From Sthenelais limicola (lineage: Eukaryota > Annelida > Polychaeta > Phyllodocida > Sigalionidae), in NCBI GenBank assembly GCA_942159475.1, contig OW804094.1:14886132-14950131 (forward strand): a DNA stretch of 64,000 bases, read 5' to 3'. Position 1 is the stretch's first letter, and every line of letters begins with the position of its first letter. This document shows positions 46,601 to 56,258 of this stretch, piece after piece. The notes under the pieces were generated by a model. The model searched no databases. It had not been told where the DNA came from and saw only the letters and a list, made by a program, of their open reading frames with translations. Position numbers and translations under genes: made by a program.

Positions 46601-47424
46601 TATACTTGCCAAGAAATATCATAAAAAAAGCTGTGCCTATAGAGTGGTGGAATAAGCTTCGTAATAACATCCAAAACCCTGTTAAGGATGTAATAGAAAT
46701 AGAAATCAAAAATGTAAAGATTGATGTAAAAAACGCGAGTTCAAAAATGTTATATAATGCCCTGGTTGCTAAGAGAAAACCCAAATGGGAAAAGATATAT
46801 GAATGGCAAAAAATTCTAAATCTGGATGATGAAGAGTTTAATGCAATTGACTGGAAAAAAGTTTTCTATAACCCATATGCTGTTACCAAAGAATCAAGAA
46901 TCCATGCACTACAATACCGTGTTTTACACAGAACTATCACTTGCAATGTCAAACTAAAAAATATGGGAATAATAGAGAAGGAAAAATGTTCTTTCTGTAG
47001 TTATGACGACGACATAATACATTTCTTTGTCGAATGTAAGAAAACAAAAGCAATGTGGCAAGAAGTATTCCTTTTTATTGAATCAACAGGTTACCTGAAT
47101 AGAACTAATGGAGACAAAATGATTCTTAAAAAAAATGGAAGTAAAATGGATATAAATGCAAGCGATGTTATTCTTGGAATAAGAACAGATAATATTAATG
47201 CCAGAGTTATAGGTTGGATTATATTACAAATGAAAGCCATTATACAGAGGCAAAAACTATTCCATGAAGGTATGTTAACCTTTAAAATGATTATATCGGA
47301 GTTAGCAATTAAGAGTAAAATTATAATGTACCAGAACAGCACCCAAAATGTGGATAATGAAACTAAAGAAATATGGCTGAAGTTAAACGCGGATCTGATG
47401 TCCACCTGTGAGGATCCAAACTAG
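43639..47424 (+). CDS. LINE ORF2 protein: APE endonuclease and reverse transcriptase
   Basis: 1261 residues, intact. The N-terminal apurinic/apyrimidinic-type endonuclease shows FISLNVNGLAG, GLQETHSS, MMGDFNADLSF, SRLDYVFISS and AQTDHKKISI, covering the catalytic Asn, Glu, Asp and His positions. The reverse transcriptase shows SPGCDGFTVEFFKFFW, NWRPITLLNVDYKI, VALDFSKAYDSVSW, GVKQGDPVSSYLF and the catalytic FADD at about residue 688. The C-terminus carries a zinc-binding-like CSFC...HFFVEC motif typical of L1/Tx1 ORF2. The protein nicks target DNA and copies its RNA by target-primed reverse transcription. Its start is 57 bp after the ORF1 stop and in the same frame, with further in-frame stops in the spacer, so translation needs re-initiation or an internal entry. 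Confidence 0.95.
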   Translation: METLGEERSQLGFISLNVNGLAGSIKRKAIMDELKTNNNMIIGLQETHSSSEIEAIWKTQWPGEMIMNHGTKASRGVMLLIPKCLKSNIAERGQDDSGRWQYVVLDQNNRKTGIFNVYSPTSEKTEEQEEILKKIKEKVQSLQVEDIVMMGDFNADLSFRPDSKASSILNDFINELDLCDIIKVKSNNQPVKTWSRNGSESRLDYVFISSNIVNSIVSFSVDSHAQTDHKKISINIYQEIEKRGKGFWKLNVNLLQNDHFVHNVEMLAKENKELSPTLRWEFFKLKVREEAIRISSDIARERRRKKEIENRRLKILDQKKIMSEEEKEERKNILNEKKIAELNAAQGALIRSRARWAIEGEKPTKYFCALEKYQAEKKIINQLKVNGVLKTGKEEILKQGEKFYKELYTEFEIDEQIAETFMKGENIYELDEIDNDILIRPFEEEEVKKIILSMKNNKSPGCDGFTVEFFKFFWYAIYQMFINMMHFNLAQGKISESQSRGIISVIPKKDKNLEDLGNWRPITLLNVDYKIISKAITSRLKMHITDMIKEDQFGFIHGRYIGTAVRKIDDTISYLEKNRQEGLIVALDFSKAYDSVSWTFLEKVLISHNICDTFRSWIKCLLENSKAAFSNNGHISNWFDIRRGVKQGDPVSSYLFTMIVEKLAESLRNDNEIEGINIGGYENKIIQFADDSTLMVKNEISLVKCLRKIDDFFLATGLKLNAKKSKGFRIGNFALSNRKVLELNWEKEIKILGVTLMSPRSEKKLSLINTVDLVQKIKNVINAWRYRSLTIKGRILVSNVFVLPLVQHTLSCVYIDPKKQKEIETIITTFIWKGGSNKISTDFLAQNCQNGGLNLRCIKEIIETNRLKWVQRMLENSNSSWFKILEHDQGKSIEDIFLIRNKPSHALNKFYEEVFDIWNKYYFSQKPTSVDQIRKERLWRNKLIVVKKIPIGWERGENLGIKVIGDILNDRGELMSEKEFRKEYSTNIYLPRNIIKKAVPIEWWNKLRNNIQNPVKDVIEIEIKNVKIDVKNASSKMLYNALVAKRKPKWEKIYEWQKILNLDDEEFNAIDWKKVFYNPYAVTKESRIHALQYRVLHRTITCNVKLKNMGIIEKEKCSFCSYDDDIIHFFVECKKTKAMWQEVFLFIESTGYLNRTNGDKMILKKNGSKMDINASDVILGIRTDNINARVIGWIILQMKAIIQRQKLFHEGMLTFKMIISELAIKSKIIMYQNSTQNVDNETKEIWLKLNADLMSTCEDPN

Positions 47425-47687
47425 AATTGATGTATGAATCTGTTAATAATACAAAATGAAAATGTTCTTCTTTTAACACCTTTAATCGTTTATAACAATT
47501 GATAATATTAAGAGTCGCATGATGACAATGTATAATTATCAACCCAAAAGACCTGGGTCAAAGTTTCATTTTATTTTTATTTTATCAAGCAGGAAAGAGC
47601 TATGTAATACTTAATGTAAAAGCTCTAGGCGAAGGAGAAGTTTTGTTGACAGACTGAATAAACCATGTTTCAAAAAAAAAAAAAAAA

Positions 47688-47699
47688 TGAGAATTATTC
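47688..47699 (+). repeat. 3' target-site duplication of the LINE
   Basis: TGAGAATTATTC directly after the poly(A) tail, identical to 40891-40902. Confidence 0.9.
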
Positions 47700-48029
47700 T
47701 ATGAATGAATAGGAAACCAAGGATGGGCGACGACAATTTTTATTTATAAAATTGAGAAGAAATTAAGTCATACAAATTATAAGTAATGAAAGAATTAAAA
47801 TGTTTTATGAAAATATTTCAAAATGTGATATAATATATAAAACGATGTTACGCCGTTGCTCTCTTGCTACCATGTAACGAGGATCGGCAATTCCCGGGAC
47901 GTCAATAAAAAAAGTGATATAATAAGATAAATATTTATTTACCTTCCTTAGCGCTAGTCTGGTTTTTGGTATTAGTTGAAGGGAATTGAGTGGATGGGAA
48001 AATATTCTATAAATTGTGAGTTATCTCAT

Positions 48030-48690
48030 CAAAACCCGACAACCAAGTCGTGTTGGTATTTGTGTTTTATTACTAAGTTGTGTTGTATTTCAGTAGAGAT
48101 TCCAACGTTTCGACTATCATATTCCGTATATTGTGGACATGGATAACAGGTACATTCGGTTTTTTGGGACAGGTGGTCTGGGACAAAATCATTTCTATTA
48201 TAAAGTAGTGTTTTTGACCAAATAATGGGGACAGAATTTCGGCTATTAGGGACGGAATGAGACCCATTTTCTTCTGGAAATGATGAAATCACATGTATCC
48301 AATGTCACATCGGAGAAGCACATCACAGCAAGTCCAGTGGTGGGAATCTATCTGCAACTGAATCGAAACTTCCCTGAAAAGGTTTTACTCTGAAAAGAAA
48401 AAGGATTCAATCTAATCCCCATCTTATTGTATCTTGACAATTGAATGCATACATTTTTAAAAATTTTAATGTCCACAAAAAGATGTTGGATATGTATTTT
48501 TTTTATGTGTAGCTTACTCTCAATATCTCCTAAGTAAATCCATATCAGTTGCTATTGTGTCTCTAATTATCATGTATCTCACACCATAGTAGCAATTATT
48601 TACCACTCCTGATAGAGAGGACAGTCGCATAAAGGGGACAAAACCTTCTGGCCCAATGTGTCCACAATAAACAATGTAGTCTTCATCAGG
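48030..48690 (-). repeat. Penelope-like or related element fragment with long hairpin insertion
   Basis: On the minus strand CCTGATGAAGACTAC (about 48687-48673) and TAGTCGAAACGTTGGAATC (about 48115-48097) form the same box pair seen at 8275-8385, but about 560 bp apart. The intervening segment is bounded by inverted TATTGTGGACA/TGTCCACAATA, indicating an extended hairpin or an inserted element. The downstream GTTGTCGGGTTTTG matches the end of the other copy. Confidence 0.4.
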
Positions 48691-49274
48691 GAATGACAAT
48701 TTTGTGTATTTTTGGGGTATATTAAAATAGTGTAACTATGATATTTTATAAGATTTGAAATGGTTTGATTATGGTTGTGGGTCTCAAAGCAAGGGAGCTT
48801 GATGGAAAAATATCGGAGCAATATCACTCATGTGGGAGCTAGGCCATTACAGATAAGTTATCTCACATTGAAGTAAGATCAAGAGCATGTGCAAATATCA
48901 CGGCATGTACGATTCATCCTGATAATTATAACTTTTCCGTACAGCTTACAACTAGCATGTGTACTCATTAGAGCATGGCTACTACGCTTAATTTTTTTGG
49001 AAATAATTAAGATCCAATAATTTGAAAAAGATAACAAGGCCAAAAATATAATGGGCCCAATTTGTTAGATTTTATCGTTTCCTTTACTTTTCAAAAGAAT
49101 TTGAAACCAGTTGATGCAGAGAGAACATCCCTACGTTCATCTATTATTATTCATCTATTATTATTCATTCATTAATTAATATAATTTAGTCTGAGTAAAA
49201 TTTCAGAGAATTCTATCATAGAAATATGCCATAAATATATTCTGTTCTTATATTGATCAGCATACTTCCACGGA

Positions 49275-49346
49275 GGGGATATAGCTCAGCGGTAGAGCGC
49301 TTGCTTCGCATGTAAGAGGCCCCGGGTTCAAATCCCGGTATCTCCA
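49275..49346 (+). tRNA. tRNA-Ala (anticodon CGC)
   Basis: A 72-nt cloverleaf without intron. The acceptor stem is GGGGATA/TATCTCC and the discriminator is A. The D arm is GCTCAGCGGTAGAGC. The anticodon arm CTTGC-TTCGCAT-GTAAG has a mismatched last pair and anticodon CGC. The T arm is CCGGG-TTCAAAT-CCCGG. A and B boxes are intact and a TTTTT terminator starts 5 nt after the gene (49351-49355), so it is probably a functional Pol III gene. It decodes GCG alanine codons. Confidence 0.93.
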
Positions 49347-49350
49347 CAGG

Positions 49351-49355
49351 TTTTT
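49351..49355 (+). terminator. Pol III T-run after tRNA-Ala
   Basis: TTTTT five bases downstream of the tRNA 3' end. Confidence 0.8.
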
Positions 49356-49429
49356 AGTTCATGGGACGCTTTGACTGACAGTCCAATGGGAGTCCAATAT
49401 GCCCTGTCTAACGGTCCATGACCAACATA

Positions 49430-49681
49430 CCTATATGGGTCAGATTTTCAGAAAATATAAAATTTGTCTTCAGCAATCATTTCAAATAACACAAATTTAA
49501 GACAATAATGATGTTCAAACTTCAGTTTAACACAACCAAACACATCCTTTAAATCAACTCAATACCAAACATACCCAGATATATCTAGTTTTGACTATTT
49601 TTTAGTCTTAATTTAGCAGAATTGACTAAATATGTAGACCTGCCAATGGTATATTTTCTGAAAATCTGACCCATATACAGG
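49430..49681. mobile_element. TA-flanked MITE with long inverted ends
   Basis: The left end CCTATATGGGTCAGATTTTC continues to AGAAAATATA (49430-49460). The right end is its inverse with one indel, TATATTTTCTGAAAATCTGA to ATACAGG (49650-49681). TA flanks both sides (49428-49429, 49682-49683), as in Tc1/mariner-type insertions. The 252-bp interior is AT-rich and non-coding. It starts 84 bp after the tRNA gene. Confidence 0.8.
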
Positions 49682-50738
49682 TACGGCACCGGCGCGCCCC
49701 TCTTGTATCTCGGGCGCCCGATATCACTAACCAACAAAACTAATTATTAAAAAGAATGAATTGACTGTTACACACATGTATCATGAGAGACTGGCGGATT
49801 CATGAGTGACTTGAGGTGAGTGTAGGCTATACTGGCCAGATGAATGAAGTCTTTATGGCATCTTCTTGAGCAGTTTTTTGGTCACAATTAGATGTTGTAT
49901 TCATTAAAAGATGAAGTGATAAGAAGTCTCAACGACGCGACGAAAAACTTAGAATTGTTAGGCCCTACGTGTATGAGAAAATTCGATAAGTTTTTTTGTG
50001 TGAACTCAAATTTGCCAAATATGTGTTTCAAATTTATATGAATCTATCCCAGAAGATAAACTTGACGTGTCCCCTATTTCTTTGTTATATTTTTACGCCC
50101 TTTAGAACCACAAAAACAAAACAGGGATTTGGTCTTGACTAAACGAAATAGGCATCTCTCTCCTTACTTCTTGGCTGTATGTGATATGATGTACCATCTG
50201 CCTTCGGTGTATATTGGGTGCATATTATAAAAACACAACAACTTGCTGCTTCGGGTTTTCAGTCGCTCATTACATATTTCCTTAAGGACAACTAGTAACA
50301 ACAAGACACGATTCGATTTCAGGCTTGCATATATTGTCATCAAAGAAGCTACATTTTACAATGAATGATACAGACCAACAATCATAACGTTATCATAGGA
50401 AACATTTGGTGTTATCATAACAGTTACAGGGCAAGAAGTAGTATATAGTAATCAGATTTAATACTTGTGGCTACATATAAATTAGTAACGATAAAATTCT
50501 GCAGTTTTAACTCGACTCCATGAATCTTTGGGACAAGGCTGACAGGGAGGTAGAAGAGAGAGGACACATGTTATAACCTTAGACTCGAAACTTAATCAAT
50601 TTTACAGTGGATTGTTTTCTAAAATTCACAGCCTTTGATAGAAAACGTGCTCCTGAAACGCACGATATTCATTTATCTTATGTAATTTTGCGCTATGAAA
50701 TGGTTTCATGTACATGCGTTAATCTGGTCAGGCCAATA

Positions 50739-50919
50739 GGGAGGTTCCGCAAGCAAACCTTTTGTGTGAATTAAAATTGTGAGATGAAACATTTTGCTTC
50801 ATATGTTACGTTACGTTTTTTAAAACCCCTTTCTTCCTTTTGACGTGTGTTGGTATATCAGAGATACGGAATCTTTTACGTTTACGTATAGACTATAGGT
50901 TACACTTGCTGAACCTCCC
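50739..50919 (+). mobile_element. TA-flanked MITE, family M1, copy 2 (internally shortened)
   Basis: Begins GGGAGGTTCCGCAAGC and ends CTTGCTGAACCTCCC, with TA outside both ends. Compared with the 233-bp copy at 63286-63518 it lacks about 50 bp of the left interior. Confidence 0.8.
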
Positions 50920-52234
50920 TATTTTCTCCTATCAGCGCCATGTTTTAGTGTTCCACTAATAACATTGAGTCAATGACCTGATACCATTCCTCTGCCATAC
51001 CACACCTCCCTGCTTCCAATGCCATATTATTACTTTACAAAAAACTAACGACATGACTCAGTCAATAGTAGGTTCTGCATTGATGTCTTCATGGATATAG
51101 TTACATGGTTTTGTGGTTGTTGCGTACAAAATCGTGGTACCTGGTACAACATTTGCATTGAGGAAAATAAATGTTGCCCAATAAAGAGTAACATTTTGAG
51201 GCTGACTTTGTTTGGCAAAGGTAAACAATGTTGGCAATTAGTGTAGTCCCAATAACAACAATGGATTTACATTACATTTAAGAGACATTACCGAACTGAT
51301 ATTTGGATTCTCCTCAATCATTAGGAAGTAAAAGAAAACATTGCAATGTTAAAAAGGCAAAATAACAGCAAACATTGACACAAATATTGGTCATATTTTT
51401 TCAAATTTTTAGTGACCTTTGAAACAATCACTCTAGGTAATAGACACAAGAAGCACTTGAGGTAAACTTTGAAACACATTTTTGGCATAGGAGTTAATGA
51501 CAAGCAACACTTTAAAAGCAGGGGTGGAAACCCTTCAATGAACTCTGGTCAAACAACCACAGCGATACAGCCTCCCTTTTCATATTGAAGATACTAATTC
51601 AACACTAAACATACATTCAGGTCAGCATAACAACAAATTTCACCATCAACGTATGAATAGGAAAATTGCATTTTGAATTTTGATTTGCAAGGAAACAGTT
51701 AGAAACACTATACAGTACCACAGAACAAATGTCCGCCAGTTTTGCTTTTTTAAATCTTTTAATTTTAATTTAATAATAGTTCACGCTTTCATCATGCAGT
51801 TGCATTCTAATAGAACCTTTGCATGCGTAACGTAGGTGAAATTAATATGGCAGATTTCTGTAAATTTACTTGTGAATCATTGAATGAACCTTCATTGATA
51901 AAAACAGTTGTATCCGAAAATACCCCATAACAGAAACACGTGGGGAGGCAATCGCAACCCCCTGGTCAATTTATTTAAAAGATTTAATCACAATTTTGTA
52001 GGGGTTCAACAAGTTGGTGGGACGTGGGGGCGATCAGCCAATGGTTCGATTCGACCTAATAAGTTCAAAGTTATTCCACAAGGAAGACAAATCTATTTTT
52101 ATAGCATCGATTCTGTAAGCATTGATCATTCAGATTGTGAGTCTGGGATCATATGGTAGTGTCTGTTTCCCCTTACCAACATCACACATACATAAGTCTA
52201 GGTTAATAGTATACACAAACACAGCTGCCTACAC

Positions 52235-52425
52235 AAATCCACTTTATTTGTAGTTTCCAACGGACGATTATTATCTCTGGACCACTTCTGTAAACGTTAC
52301 ACAAAAACTTGATTGGTGAAAACTGAAATAAAATCCACTTTTATTCGTAGTTTCCGACGGACTAATATGATCGAGAATTCACTTGGGAAAACATTACAAA
52401 ACCCCGATTCGTCAAATTTGAAATA
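52235..52425 (+). repeat. Diverged tandem duplication, about 95-bp unit
   Basis: AAATCCACTTTATTTGTAGT TTCCAACGGAC... and AAATCCACTTTTATTCGTAG TTTCCGACGGAC... start about 95 bp apart and share the later landmarks CACTT, AACrTTACA and GAAAT. The two copies have diverged by substitutions and small indels. Confidence 0.6.
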
Positions 52426-54119
52426 CATATATTTCTCTTTCCACTAAAAACTTTTGAAATTTGCATCATATATCATGAATGTCATGATATTATGAGATAA
52501 CAGGTAGGCCTATGGGTCCAAAACTATGTTACCACATTTTAGTACTAATTACTGAAGCTCAGGGCACAGGGCACAACGGAATCACTTCATTTAAGTGAGC
52601 GTGCAACTTCATTGATGTAAAATTCTTTAATAAAATGTTTAACAAAATTATATACCTCCTAGCTTATAACATCCAGGGACTGGTTGGAAACCATGCCTCT
52701 TTCAAACCTCCCTTTTAAAACCATACTTTTATCTATACATCAAATTCCATTTAAGAATTCAATAACAAAATATGACAGGATTCGATGCATATTCAAAGTT
52801 TATATATAATAGTTGACCACAACTATATGTACCTCCTTCTAATAACAATATGTGAATGGTATGCTTCCATTCTCTCCAATCAACCTTGCTAAAGTCAATT
52901 TCAAAACTGTATAACAAATCTACCAGCATGACACGTTGACTTCTTTGCATAATTCAATTGGTTTAAAAAAAACTGGACTCGCGGTTCAAATTTACCCATA
53001 ATAAAATTACTGATCATACCAAAATAGCAATAGGCAATCCTATATTGCCTCATATATAACTATGGACACAATACTACCCATTCTATACTGCATTTTGCTG
53101 CAAAAATTGAGGTTCAACCCTTCAACAAGGGATCATGGCAAGAAAACAGGATCGTGTGCAGCTAAAAATACATAAAAACTGTATTTTTAAAATTCTCCAA
53201 AAAGCTAAATTTCCTATCTAAAATATTTGAACAATTTCCTATTATCTGGCCACACAAAAACAAGAAATTTTGAAAAGACGAGGCACCAAGACCTCATATT
53301 TCGCTATTTAAGATCAATGCACTCTTTCTGGAAAGTGCATTTTGTCACATACATTTTGGTGCTATTTACATGGACTGAATTGGGGAAATGTTGATTAATT
53401 GGGAGGATGGGGAAATAAGAGACTTGCATCCTCGCCCACGTGCTTTTGAGGTTCGCATAGAAAAATGAAATATGGTTATATCATTATCACTATTCGTACC
53501 TATAATATTGTTTTCTTTTTGCTTCTTCTGGGTATATTCATCCAATTTGTCGATGAAAACAGTGAAAATTATACACGATTTATAGAATAAAACCTTTTCA
53601 AATCAAATCAAATCAAATCTGTACCAACACTGAACACTGAAGTTTTATGGCCAACGAAATTCAGTACTAACAACATTATTGTACTGTCTTTATCGAATTA
53701 TATTTTCACCTTAGTGAAAACAGTTTAAAGACAAAGTTTGGGCGTATGCAAGTCCCCTATTGTTTCATCTGTTCCGCCAATGCTGCAAGTAGGCTAGGCC
53801 AGGCTACTGGCCTGTTAATTAGTACAGAGACATTAGTCCATTACTCTACCCATCCTGTGTCCTTTTTACCAGCAAGGGTCAGCCAGAAAAATACTCTTAA
53901 AAAATTAAGTGTTTTTGACATCTTTTATAACCCACCAGACATTTTCTAGGGAAAACTGGTGCTATATTATTTGTTAAAACATTATAATCTTGGTCTGCCA
54001 AATTAAATATCCAGTTGTCGCGGACAGATATGACAGATGTCCTAGGATATATCAGAGCAAGAATTGCGCTTGCCCATACTGAGGTCATTACCTCACAAAT
54101 GTTAGGTAGACATATTATA

Positions 54120-54438
54120 CATAGTATTCACTGACGTCACGGCGCTCGCCGCGGCTTGCCATAATGTGGGTCAACTTTAGCTGGACATGAGTGCTCCAAG
54201 CCTCAAAAATGCAGTTTTCACCTCCAAAAGTTTTAGAGAATGTTATATAAAGTATGCTGATAGGTTATATGGTCATTTTGTAGTGTGTCATGATGGAATA
54301 ATAAGTATAATTGCCATTAGCAAACATTTGAAACAGGAAATCCTGTCGATCTAGTGTCTCCCGCTATCTATGCTGCCACACATTATGGCTGCCAGTGAGG
54401 ATAGCCGCTGACTGGGGTGACGTCATGTGAATACTATG
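54120..54438. mobile_element. TA-flanked MITE with GTGACGTCA palindromes near both ends
   Basis: The left end CATAGTATTCACTGACGTCA and the right end TGACGTCATGTGAATACTATG are inverted copies, with TA outside both (54118-54119, 54439-54440). Length 319 bp; the interior is non-coding. Confidence 0.75.
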
Positions 54439-55600
54439 TATTATAAGTTGCAGTTATAAGAAATTAAATTGTTGCGGTTGGTTAGTTTGAATCGCCTTCT
54501 TAATGTTAAGGAAACGAAGGTAAAGGACACACAAATTGTTAACATGAAGACAGATTTCTTATATATTCTAAGTAAAATATTTGTTGAAGTTGACAACTAT
54601 TCTGAAGTTTGGGGGCAACCAAAACCCCTTTTTTTAAAAAAATTTGGCAGACCGTCACATTAATGTCATTTTTACCAGACCCATTATAAGGAAATAACAG
54701 AACTGTACAGAATCATAACCAATAACGTTTACCCTCTCCTCTCTCAATATAATCATTTCTATATGTTTTGTTTGGGATCTAGTAAACACATTGTTCAGAA
54801 TACACCATCACTTTCCATTCTGGATCACAATGTAAGTTTTCTGGTCACATAAATGTCTAGATTTGAACTGCCATAATGCGCATATATATGAGACAGTTTA
54901 TACTTGTATACATAAGGAGGGACACACAATAATATACCGTCCTTAATCTAGAATAGTATTAACCATTCGTCCCTTCTCTATTTACATATATACACAAGGT
55001 CACTCCTACCTCTATAATTGTTATTTTCTATAGCTCCCTGTTTGTATGTACTTAAGAGTACCATTTTCATTCAGAAGTACAATAATGGTTAGTATTTATC
55101 CACTGTCATTTCAGGGGTGGGTGCGAATAATCCTCAAGGGTCTGAATATTGGCATAGCCTCAAACAACTGATGTCTAGTACATAATGACACTGGTAGCCT
55201 TTTATATTAGCTCCCCCAACTCCTCTGAAATTCTGGCATCCAGATTCTCAAAACCCATTTTCCAAAATTCAATGCAAAGGTATACGAAGTTTACATTGGC
55301 ATAAAGAACCGATGTTCAAACACGATTCTCAGGGTGACAACATAGTTTTTAAGGACGTACTGGATTTGAATATAAAGTACCATACCTTTGAATATCCCTA
55401 TAATGATGAGAAATTATGCCAATGATTAAAAATTGGAACACACCTAAGATAGTGCTTCCTCATCAGATTCACTATAACTATTAAAAAAAATGTTTCAACC
55501 ATTCCATTGTGATTAGTAGATAATGACACAACATAAAACCGTTACAAAGTCTGATTTGACAGGTACTGTACCTGTACCAAGTAGCATTCAATACTTGCTA

Positions 55601-55765
55601 TAGTAAAACCTCTCTAACACTGACAAACATGGGATTAGACCTGCCCACAATGTCGAGGTGTCCTGATTAATGAAGGAACACAATATTAGTTATGTACAGT
55701 TATAGAAAAAGCCTATAATGGCGAGGTGTCCAGATTTGAGGTGTCCAAAATCAATGGATTTACTG
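55601..55765. mobile_element. TA-flanked MITE related in style to the one at 34194
   Basis: The left end TAGTAAAACCTCTC and the right end GGATTTACTG are inverted with mismatches; TA lies outside both. The interior repeats GAGGTGTCC. The overall plan (AACCTC box, repeated GACC or GTCC units) resembles the 182-bp element in YTHDC1. Confidence 0.55.
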
Positions 55766-56258
55766 TATATTGCAAACTGAAATGTGCAATGATTATGCAG
55801 ATAAACTCTAACCCGTACAACAATAGGACCTTTTCGCTGAACCCTAAATAGTCATAGAAAGCTCAATCTTTTTTTGAGACAGTGACACAGCATAAAAATC
55901 AGCATACGAATGAAAGATATAAGTGCAAGAAACAGTTTTATCAGAATGGTCAAATATCAATACAGAAAACAATCTTAAAATGGGAGTTGAATAAAAAAAA
56001 AAGCTACAGTAAAAAAAATTGGAAGTGAAATGATAATTGGTGTCTGGATGAAAAGCAGTGTTTAGTAGGTAAACAAGTTGTAAGTTTAACATGTTCCCAA
56101 GGGACTTTTATCATAAAAGGGTGACCAAAGGTTTATACAGAGAAATGTGGCCCCTCGTTGGTGATTATTCGCAAATATATGGTAATGTATGTACATAATA
56201 TATTTTAGACTATAGAAGGACCCTTACAAAAATAGAGGACGCATCTATATTAACACGC

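Larger units (their letters stand above)
40903..47687 (+). mobile_element. Full-length L1/Tx1-type LINE with NADAR-bearing ORF1
   Basis: TGAGAATTATTC occurs at 40891-40902 and again at 47688-47699, directly after a 16-base poly(A) tail (47672-47687): a textbook target-site duplication. Between them are a 999-bp 5' UTR (40903-41901), ORF1 (41902-43581), a 57-bp spacer, ORF2 (43639-47424) and a 263-bp 3' UTR with AATAAA at about 47657. Both ORFs are intact. The poly(A) tail, the apurinic-type endonuclease and the C-terminal CCHC-like motif place it in the L1 group, nearest Tx1-like elements. It is probably young and possibly still mobile. Confidence 0.92.
47700..56258. other. Intergenic region between the LINE and the receptor gene
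   Basis: Apart from the tRNA gene and the mobile elements and repeats listed separately, no coding exon is recognisable. AT-rich sequence with a (AAATC)n run near 53605-53625. The part nearest 56258 is likely 3' UTR of the minus-strand receptor. Confidence 0.5.
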
